A stretch of 42,811 bases of DNA, from positions 1-42,811 of the forward strand of contig JAGTRG010000008.1 of the NCBI GenBank assembly GCA_018396435.1. The letters are read 5' to 3'. Made by a program: the position numbers and the translations under genes. The notes under the pieces are model-generated. The model worked only from the letters and a program-made list of their open reading frames with translations, was not told the origin of the DNA and did no database searches. Source of the stretch: Candidatus Bathyarchaeota archaeon. GTDB taxonomy: Archaea; Thermoproteota; Bathyarchaeia; Bathyarchaeales; DTEX01. The first letter of the stretch is position 1; every line of letters begins with the position of its first letter. Of this stretch, positions 36,872 through 42,811 are shown piece after piece.

Positions 36872-37936
36872 ATGCAATTTCAGAAGATTAGTTTTGAGGA
36901 AAGTTTAGGGAAATTTGTCATTAAACCGCGCATATGTGTTGGATGTGGATCTTGCGTCGCAGTATGTCCCTTCAATTGTCTTGAGTATGCTGCTAATGGA
37001 CCTAAGATTATAAACGAATGTAAATCATGCGGCATATGCGCCCAAATTTGCCCCAGATTCAATTTTTCAATGCAACTTTCAGAGCGTTTTGTTTTTGGCA
37101 GAGAGCGCGCTGCTAATGAGGAATTTGGCATATACAAAAGCATAGTTATAGCACAAACAACAAATGATGATGTGATGAAGGTCTGTCAAGATGGAGGTGT
37201 TGTAACTTCTCTCTTATTATTTGCGCTTGAAAATGGGCTTGTGAACGGTGCCGTAACATCTGGTGAAAGTTCTAATGAGCCATTAAAGGCTGTTCCCAAG
37301 CTCGCTCTCTACAGAGATGAGGCGCTTCATTACGCTGGAACAAGATATACTTATTCACCTAACATGCTTGCCTTAAGGGACGCTGTTCTAAAAAAGATTG
37401 GGAAAGTGATTTTTGTTGGAACTCCATGTCAGATTCACGCTGTCAGGAAGATTCAGATGTTGCCACTAAAGAAATATGCTGATGTATTAGGCGTTTCAAT
37501 AGGTTTATTCTGCAGCGAATCTTTCACCTATGAAGGGCTTGTTAATAAGTTTCTTCAAGAAAAGATGCATATTACACCTAGTGAAATCTCGAGGATGAAT
37601 ATAAAGGGTAAATTGATTTTAAAGATGAGAAATGGTGGAGTTAAGACGGCATCGCTTAAGGATATTAAGGAATATGCATGCGGATTCTGTGCTACATGCC
37701 CAGATTTTTCCGCAGAATTGGCGGACATTTCCGCTGGTGGGTTAGGGCTTGAAGGCTGGACCCTCACAATTATACGCACAGAGAGAGGCGAGGAGTTATT
37801 TAAGAAGGCCGAAGCGGCGGGCGCAATCAGAGTGAGAGCTGTTGAAAGTGAGAAAGACAAGGTTATTGAGTTACTTACAAGAATGTCAAAAAGAAAACGG
37901 GAAAATGCAATAAAAGCTTATCAAAGCCGTGTTTAG
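36872..37936 (+). CDS. F420 hydrogenase/dehydrogenase beta subunit (FrhB)-family iron-sulfur protein
   Basis: N-terminal 2x[4Fe-4S] CVGCGSCVAVCPFNC...CKSCGICAQICP; QDGGVVTSLLLFALENG, FVGTPCQIHAVRKI, CGFCATCPDFSAELADIS. Confidence 0.92.
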   Translation: MQFQKISFEESLGKFVIKPRICVGCGSCVAVCPFNCLEYAANGPKIINECKSCGICAQICPRFNFSMQLSERFVFGRERAANEEFGIYKSIVIAQTTNDDVMKVCQDGGVVTSLLLFALENGLVNGAVTSGESSNEPLKAVPKLALYRDEALHYAGTRYTYSPNMLALRDAVLKKIGKVIFVGTPCQIHAVRKIQMLPLKKYADVLGVSIGLFCSESFTYEGLVNKFLQEKMHITPSEISRMNIKGKLILKMRNGGVKTASLKDIKEYACGFCATCPDFSAELADISAGGLGLEGWTLTIIRTERGEELFKKAEAAGAIRVRAVESEKDKVIELLTRMSKRKRENAIKAYQSRV

Positions 37937-38051
37937 AGGCGCGCCTTCACCCATGGTCAGTTGAGCAAATGCAGTGAATAAAAGGTTCTTTTCTATCTAC
38001 AAGAGAAAAATTAGCGCAGCGTCCTTCAGAATCTTTGTTCAGCAAGCTGAA

Positions 38052-39023
38052 TTATGGCTCTATAATAATGCCCGCTGATTTGAACAGAATCTCTGCATTT
38101 ATTTTTCCAGCAGTAAATGTTTTCCCAGTTCTCATATTTGTTACAATAATTTTAGCCGGAGCGAATAATTGCGGGTCAATTTTATAGAAATCATGTCCCA
38201 CTTCTCTAAAGATTTCTACGAATGGTTTCCCATAATCTTTTGACGCTGAGGAGACAGTTCTCTTGACAAGGTTTCTTAAATACTCATCATTATCATAACT
38301 CACAATATAATATGCTACGCCACCATAAAGTATCATGTCGTTCGCTCTGCCCATAGCCTCAATGGCATCTGGATGAATCGGCGGTATTGGTGCTTGTCCC
38401 CAAGCATAGCGCACAGCGTTGGGGTTTAAACCCATCTCAAAGAGCTTATACATACCGACTTCAATAATTCTGCCAGAGACCTGCGTTAAACCAGCAACAG
38501 ATGAGGTTGGAACAAGAATCAGAAAGGTTTTTTCAGGGGATATATGGCAGACATCAGAGATCATTTTTATAGCTTCTTCAGGCGGTTCGCTTGATGCTTC
38601 AAGCACAAGCACAGCTTTGTCAGCGCTATCTTTATACTCTATCTTCTCGTAGATGCTTTTTGGTTTTAGAGCTAGCGCCCTAGCAGGTCCGGATCCTATG
38701 GCCGTATACCCACCGACTTTTATCCTCCATCCGGCTAGTTGCGACCCCAATGTTGAAATTGCCGGATAGTCTGTATAGACCGTTATTGATGGAAGTTCAA
38801 GATCGTTGATGCGTATTGACGATATGTAAGCCTCTCCAAGTCCACCTAAACAAATTTTTGTAATCGCTTCACCTGCAAGAAAACCTCCATTAGCATTTAT
38901 CCCCGCATCAATTATGTTGGCACCAGAGCTATCCTTCTTTACAATTACATTATATTTTTCTGGGTTTTCACAGATTTCCTTAATAACTTTCATAGCTTCC
39001 TTATTTACGCTTGGGACCAACAA
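38052..39023 (-). CDS. mch: Methenyltetrahydromethanopterin cyclohydrolase
   Basis: DAGINANGGFLAGEAITKICLGGLGE, STLGSQLAGWRI, AIGSGPARALALKPKSIYE, YGGVAYYIV. Confidence 0.96.
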   Translation of the reverse strand: MLVPSVNKEAMKVIKEICENPEKYNVIVKKDSSGANIIDAGINANGGFLAGEAITKICLGGLGEAYISSIRINDLELPSITVYTDYPAISTLGSQLAGWRIKVGGYTAIGSGPARALALKPKSIYEKIEYKDSADKAVLVLEASSEPPEEAIKMISDVCHISPEKTFLILVPTSSVAGLTQVSGRIIEVGMYKLFEMGLNPNAVRYAWGQAPIPPIHPDAIEAMGRANDMILYGGVAYYIVSYDNDEYLRNLVKRTVSSASKDYGKPFVEIFREVGHDFYKIDPQLFAPAKIIVTNMRTGKTFTAGKINAEILFKSAGIIIEP

Positions 39024-39055
39024 TTTTCATCCTCAACCGCTTATTACTTACTATC

Positions 39056-39880
39056 TTATAGCAAATATTTTTCGTAGGCAGTAAGGTGCGGGTTTTTATT
39101 TTTAGATACAAAGAGTTTTCCTTCACCGTTATCAGCCATATCACCTAAAAAGCGGTAAAAAGGCCCGGGAATTTTTTCGCCATTAACATCAACATTCGGT
39201 CTTATACTGTCTATTGTGAATGTTGGGAGAATTGAGGGAATGTATCCGCATATAATTATTCTTCCATTAAGCATTTCGGCTCCAGCTTTACCAGCGCAAT
39301 TTCCCCGAACAAGTATTGTTCCGTCTCTCATGCTTATGCCGACAAAATGCTTAACTGAGCCATAGATTTTTATAAGCCCGCCCCTCATTGAACATCCGAC
39401 TTCTCTGCCAGCGTCGCCATGCACAATTATCATTCCATTCTTCATTCCCTCAATGCTTCCACGGTAGGGCGCGCCGACAAAGTCACCCGCCGAACCCTTT
39501 ATCTCGATTCTTCCCCCCTCCATTCCCCCTCCGGGCCATGAATCCGCATTTCCATTCACAGTTATTTCGCCTCCTTTCATCCTTTCACCCAGATGCATGC
39601 CCACGTCACCTTTAACAATTATTTTCCCCTTGCTCATGCTGGCCCCAACTCTTCGAACCTTACTGAAGTTTCCCCTAAGAGTTATCGTTAAGCCGTCACT
39701 TTCAGCATTTTCCTCGCACTCAACACTAAATAGATCGCTTAAGAGGCGATTCTTATTCCCCTCCCAAACTCTAAGCTCCAATATTTCATTTAATTTTTTT
39801 CCATCAAAAACGTCCGGCGATATGCAGTCCGCGTATACTGGGACTCTAAATTGATATTTTGGAATAATATGGAAGATCAG
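39056..39880 (-). CDS. fwdC: Formylmethanofuran dehydrogenase subunit C (probable CTG start at 39880)
   Basis: Beta-helix repeats (GKIIVKGDVGMHLGERMKGGEITVNGNAD...). The frame upstream of the track start encodes conserved N-terminus IFHIIPKYQFRVPVYADCISPDVFDGKKLNEILELRVWEGN. Confidence 0.88.
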   Translation of the reverse strand: MIFHIIPKYQFRVPVYADCISPDVFDGKKLNEILELRVWEGNKNRLLSDLFSVECEENAESDGLTITLRGNFSKVRRVGASMSKGKIIVKGDVGMHLGERMKGGEITVNGNADSWPGGGMEGGRIEIKGSAGDFVGAPYRGSIEGMKNGMIIVHGDAGREVGCSMRGGLIKIYGSVKHFVGISMRDGTILVRGNCAGKAGAEMLNGRIIICGYIPSILPTFTIDSIRPNVDVNGEKIPGPFYRFLGDMADNGEGKLFVSKNKNPHLTAYEKYLL

Positions 39881-39883
39881 TTT

Positions 39884-41599
39884 CTACCACCTTACCTCAA
39901 TTCTTATCGGGGCTGAAATCCTAAGATACTTTTCAGGAATGAAGTAATTATCGAATTCCACAGTCCAATATTCACGGAACTTTCTCCTCAAGTCGGGTGG
40001 AATATTTGAATGTGAAGAGGATGAACCTTTTTGGAGCAACGGCAATTCAGGATTAACCCAATAAATTTTTCCATCAGGGACTTTAACTATCTCGCCATCT
40101 CTAGCAACTATTTCTCCACTTTTAATGGTATAAGTTGCCCTAGAGAATGCTCTGCGAACAGCCTTATAGCCCTTCGATGGGTCGATTTCTCTCGGATCTA
40201 TGTTATATATTGCTATGTCTGCGTCTGCACCAGCGCCTAAATGCCCCTTATTTTTTAGGCCTAAAGCTTTGGCTTGCCCGGCCCTAGTAACTATGGCGAT
40301 TTCGTAAAACGAGTATTCCCTGTCAATGCTGGGCAATAAAGATTTGGCTCTAGCTTTGCTGTTAATCTTCTTGAGGGTTTTTTCTCTGGCTTTTTCGCTC
40401 ATAAGCCAAGATATTATTTTAGGGTAGGTTGTGAAAGGCGCGCCATTTGGATGATCTGTTGTCAAATAAATTTTCCATGGATCATCCACTAGGAGAGCAA
40501 GTTCTAGCCCAATTGACCACATTGTTGCATGCACATAGCTCTTTCTTCTATACTTGAAAGGCACTATGCCGGAGCTAGTTTCAACTTCAACATCGTGATT
40601 GACCCATTTGTTACCGCTTAACTCGTAAAGCGTATACTGCCAAGGTCCATCAGCGGTCATTGTGGTTGTGTCGGTGAAGACGACCTGCCCCATGTCAAGT
40701 GTAACATGCTTATGATGATTAACATATTTAGCTATTTCTTCAGCTCCAGACCTCATGTTTTGCCAGCTGTCACCCTTAAAAGCGCTGAATTGGCAATGTG
40801 TAATATGGATTAACGGTCTTTCTGTTTTTGCTAAATCCTTCACGCAATCCATAGTTTCAATGGTTGTTATGTAGTTGCCCGGCTGCCCAAGCCTATTTGT
40901 GTGGACATGAATAGTATGGGGCAAATTGATGATTTGATTCACTAAGCAGAGCCCTCGAATGATCTCTCTAGGCGTTATGCCGAAGTTCGGTACAGGATCG
41001 TCCAGATCTTTAACATTTCTACCGAAACCCCAAGTTTCTAAGCCGCCTGGGTTAACAATTTTAATCGCGTAGCCTTTTGTGGCGTTAATCATCCACGCTA
41101 CATGCTCAGCGCATTCTTTAATTAACCCGTTCCTAAGATGCTCTAAAACAAACCACCAGTCTCCCAATAGCGGGAATGTTGCCTTGTCAACTATAGGGGT
41201 ATCCTCAAGCTCCTCGTGCGTATGCCTTGCCTCCAGAGGCGGCATAGAGGGATTACAAATCATCGTGTAACCCATTCGAGCATATCGATACCCTGTTATG
41301 AAGGTTGAGGGGACGGAGCGGCCAACGCCGGATCTGGTTATAGTTTTCCTAGGCTCAACATCGTATACATGATCCTCTGGCCTTAGTAATCTTCCTGAAT
41401 TGACTTCCGAGCCAGCTATGTGGGTATGGATATCAACTCCGCCTGGCATAACCGTCATTCCAGAAGCATCGATTACGCGCGTATCATGCTCATTAAAATC
41501 TTCAACTATTCTTCCATTCCTAACGCATATATCCATTATTTCTCCATCTATTCCGTTTAAGGGATCATATATGAACCCATTTTTTATAATCAAGTTCAT
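39884..41599 (-). CDS. fwdA: Formylmethanofuran dehydrogenase subunit A
   Basis: Amidohydrolase fold: GVDIHTHIAGSEVNSGRLLRPEDH, MGYTMICNPSMPPLEARHTHEELEDTPIVDKATFPLLGDWW, TTDHPNGAPFTTYP. Confidence 0.97.
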   Translation of the reverse strand: MNLIIKNGFIYDPLNGIDGEIMDICVRNGRIVEDFNEHDTRVIDASGMTVMPGGVDIHTHIAGSEVNSGRLLRPEDHVYDVEPRKTITRSGVGRSVPSTFITGYRYARMGYTMICNPSMPPLEARHTHEELEDTPIVDKATFPLLGDWWFVLEHLRNGLIKECAEHVAWMINATKGYAIKIVNPGGLETWGFGRNVKDLDDPVPNFGITPREIIRGLCLVNQIINLPHTIHVHTNRLGQPGNYITTIETMDCVKDLAKTERPLIHITHCQFSAFKGDSWQNMRSGAEEIAKYVNHHKHVTLDMGQVVFTDTTTMTADGPWQYTLYELSGNKWVNHDVEVETSSGIVPFKYRRKSYVHATMWSIGLELALLVDDPWKIYLTTDHPNGAPFTTYPKIISWLMSEKAREKTLKKINSKARAKSLLPSIDREYSFYEIAIVTRAGQAKALGLKNKGHLGAGADADIAIYNIDPREIDPSKGYKAVRRAFSRATYTIKSGEIVARDGEIVKVPDGKIYWVNPELPLLQKGSSSSHSNIPPDLRRKFREYWTVEFDNYFIPEKYLRISAPIRIEVRW

Positions 41600-41727
41600 A
41601 GCTAACTCTTCCAGGCGAATGTTGATTTCTAGAAAAATATTGTCAAGCTTTATTTAACTGTTTCAATACAAGCGGAGAAAGATTGCACGCCATTTGATTC
41701 TTTCATATTTTCAATTCATATACTGGT

Positions 41728-42306
41728 TTAGCGTGCATGCATGGCTATTCTTTCCATCTCATTCCTTTTCTGTATGGCGTAACTCTTAATATCCTTATTT
41801 GCCGCTAGAATTATCTCTTCAGCTAAGCATTCTTCAAAGGGTTTCGGATTGCTGAAGGCCGCTAGCCTTGCGCCCTCAGCTATAAAACGTAGGGCTAAAT
41901 CAACCCTCCTCTGAGGTGATATATCGACGGCTTGATGATAGACTATTCCGCCATACATGATTCTTGTTGTATCCTCGCATGGAGCAGCGTTTTCAACAGC
42001 CCTTACAAGAACTTCGATCGGGTTTCTACCTGTCTGAAGGTGAATTATTTCAAAAGCATTTTTCACAAATTTTATGGCTCTGGATTTCTTACCAGCGTTT
42101 TTCCCAGGCCGCATAATATTGTTAATTAATCTTTCGACAACATTAAGGTGCGATTTTTGGAATCTCCTATGTTCATGCCTACCCATCGAGTGAGGTATAA
42201 GGACTGGTTTAAGCGATATGTATCTTTGAAGGCCCGGATCTTTCACCTCTATGCCATCGAAGCTCCATTTCCCAAATAGTAGGAAGTCATTTTGCCTCTC
42301 GCTCAA
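41728..42306 (-). CDS. rps7: 30S ribosomal protein S7
   Basis: [87 protein letters not shown]. Confidence 0.96.
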   Translation of the reverse strand: MSERQNDFLLFGKWSFDGIEVKDPGLQRYISLKPVLIPHSMGRHEHRRFQKSHLNVVERLINNIMRPGKNAGKKSRAIKFVKNAFEIIHLQTGRNPIEVLVRAVENAAPCEDTTRIMYGGIVYHQAVDISPQRRVDLALRFIAEGARLAAFSNPKPFEECLAEEIILAANKDIKSYAIQKRNEMERIAMHAR

Positions 42307-42400
42307 GATTATTGCACCTTTAGGCTAAAGATATTTTTGGGCTAAGTCCATTATTTAAAGATTGTGGGCTTGAGAGGGCGATGTCAATATTTTCATTAAT

Positions 42401-42811
42401 TTAATATTTATCTAAGAGTTTAAGCAGTATTGCCTTGGCTGAATATAATCTATTCTCGCTTTGCTCATATATTACTGAGTTTGAGCTTTCAATGAGATCG
42501 GAGCTTATTTCATATCCCCTGTGAATTGGCATGTCATGCATTATCCACACGTTACTTCCCGCTAAATTTTTCTCGTTTATTTGATAGGGAATCATTATTC
42601 TCATACGTTTCTCTTTTTCTTCAGCATATTTCGGGTCCTGAAAAAATTCCATGTCAATCCATGTATCCGTATAGACGAAGTCAGCGTCTTTAAGAGCCTC
42701 TTTAAGATCAAGCGTAGTTCTATATAGGCCTGTTTTCTTAGCACTATCCAATAGTTCATCATCTCTTGAAGGCTCATTAAAAATGGGTGTAACTGCCACT
42801 ATTTCAACGCC
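42401..42811 (-). CDS. Ornithine carbamoyltransferase-like protein, C-terminal part (truncated by window edge)
   Basis: Frame is open to base 42811 (GVEIVAVTPIFNEPS...), so the track start at 42799 is internal. FVYTDTWIDM, YQINEKNLAGSNVWIMHDMPIHRGYEISSDLI, YEQSENRLYSAKAILLKLL. Confidence 0.85.
   Translation of the reverse strand, partial: GVEIVAVTPIFNEPSRDDELLDSAKKTGLYRTTLDLKEALKDADFVYTDTWIDMEFFQDPKYAEEKEKRMRIMIPYQINEKNLAGSNVWIMHDMPIHRGYEISSDLIESSNSVIYEQSENRLYSAKAILLKLLDKY

Noticed and set aside
37937-38051. TTCAGC-AA-GCTGAA dyad (about 38038-38053) as a terminator or C/D RNA
   Set aside because: Too short, no poly-T tract and no paired C box; it overlaps the end of mch.
39388-39854. Plus-strand ORFs opposite fwdC (39388-39615, 39597-39854)
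   Set aside because: Antisense shadows of a Gly-rich beta-helix gene, with no recognisable protein signature.
39878-39890. Pyrrolysine (TAG) recoding fusing FwdA and FwdC
   Set aside because: Not excluded, but moaB, pmbA and the FrhB-like gene also end in TAG at sensible C-termini, FwdA ends at a natural C-terminus, and no pyl genes are visible. Kept only as the weaker alternative.
1-42811. CRISPR array, tRNA/rRNA genes, transposons, phage or toxin-antitoxin/defence systems
   Set aside because: No regularly spaced repeats, no tRNA B-box/cloverleaf candidates and no transposase, integrase or defence proteins were seen in the ORF track or spacers.

Overview
The window is a protein-dense archaeal chromosome segment. 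Evidence: thermosome, RFC small and large subunits, archaeal-type methionine adenosyltransferase, H4MPT/methanofuran C1 genes, BRE/TATA-type promoters and GGAGG/GGTG Shine-Dalgarno sites. The gene mix suggests a Bathyarchaeia-like lineage, but that is inference. I found no rRNA, tRNA, CRISPR array, transposase, phage or defence locus. Main blocks: (i) THUMP-domain protein (truncated at the left edge), D-2-hydroxyacid dehydrogenase, radical SAM protein, thermosome, moaC-moaB, rfcL-rfcS; (ii) UPF0282 MBL protein and a TldD/PmbA pair; (iii) a sugar/acid and transport region with two RraA-type aldolases, PfkB kinase, MgtE-like transporter, PhoU/TrkA-C protein, GH106-like glycosidase, M23-like protein, VOC and PPC proteins; (iv) methionine adenosyltransferase and an SPFH/zinc-ribbon membrane operon; (v) a nitrogen cassette of Lrp, glnA, two stand-alone RAM-domain proteins and a HCS/IPMS-family enzyme; (vi) a C1 block with core MetE-like protein, FrhB-like protein, mch, fwdC, fwdA, then rps7 and a carbamoyltransferase (truncated at the right edge). 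The observations most worth a second look are: a strongly acidic 17-codon ORF with a good Shine-Dalgarno just upstream of an MgtE-like transporter gene, resembling a Mg2+-sensing leader peptide; fwdC in the same frame as fwdA, separated by one TAG and lacking any ATG/GTG/TTG start that keeps its conserved N-terminus; a promoter-preceded C/D-box-like RNA near 9.4 kb; a structured GC-rich intergenic element near 1.4 kb; a 20-bp perfect palindrome at an aldo/keto reductase promoter; and an Lrp-glnA-RAM-RAM cassette with 30-bp-spaced TTATTCAA repeats.
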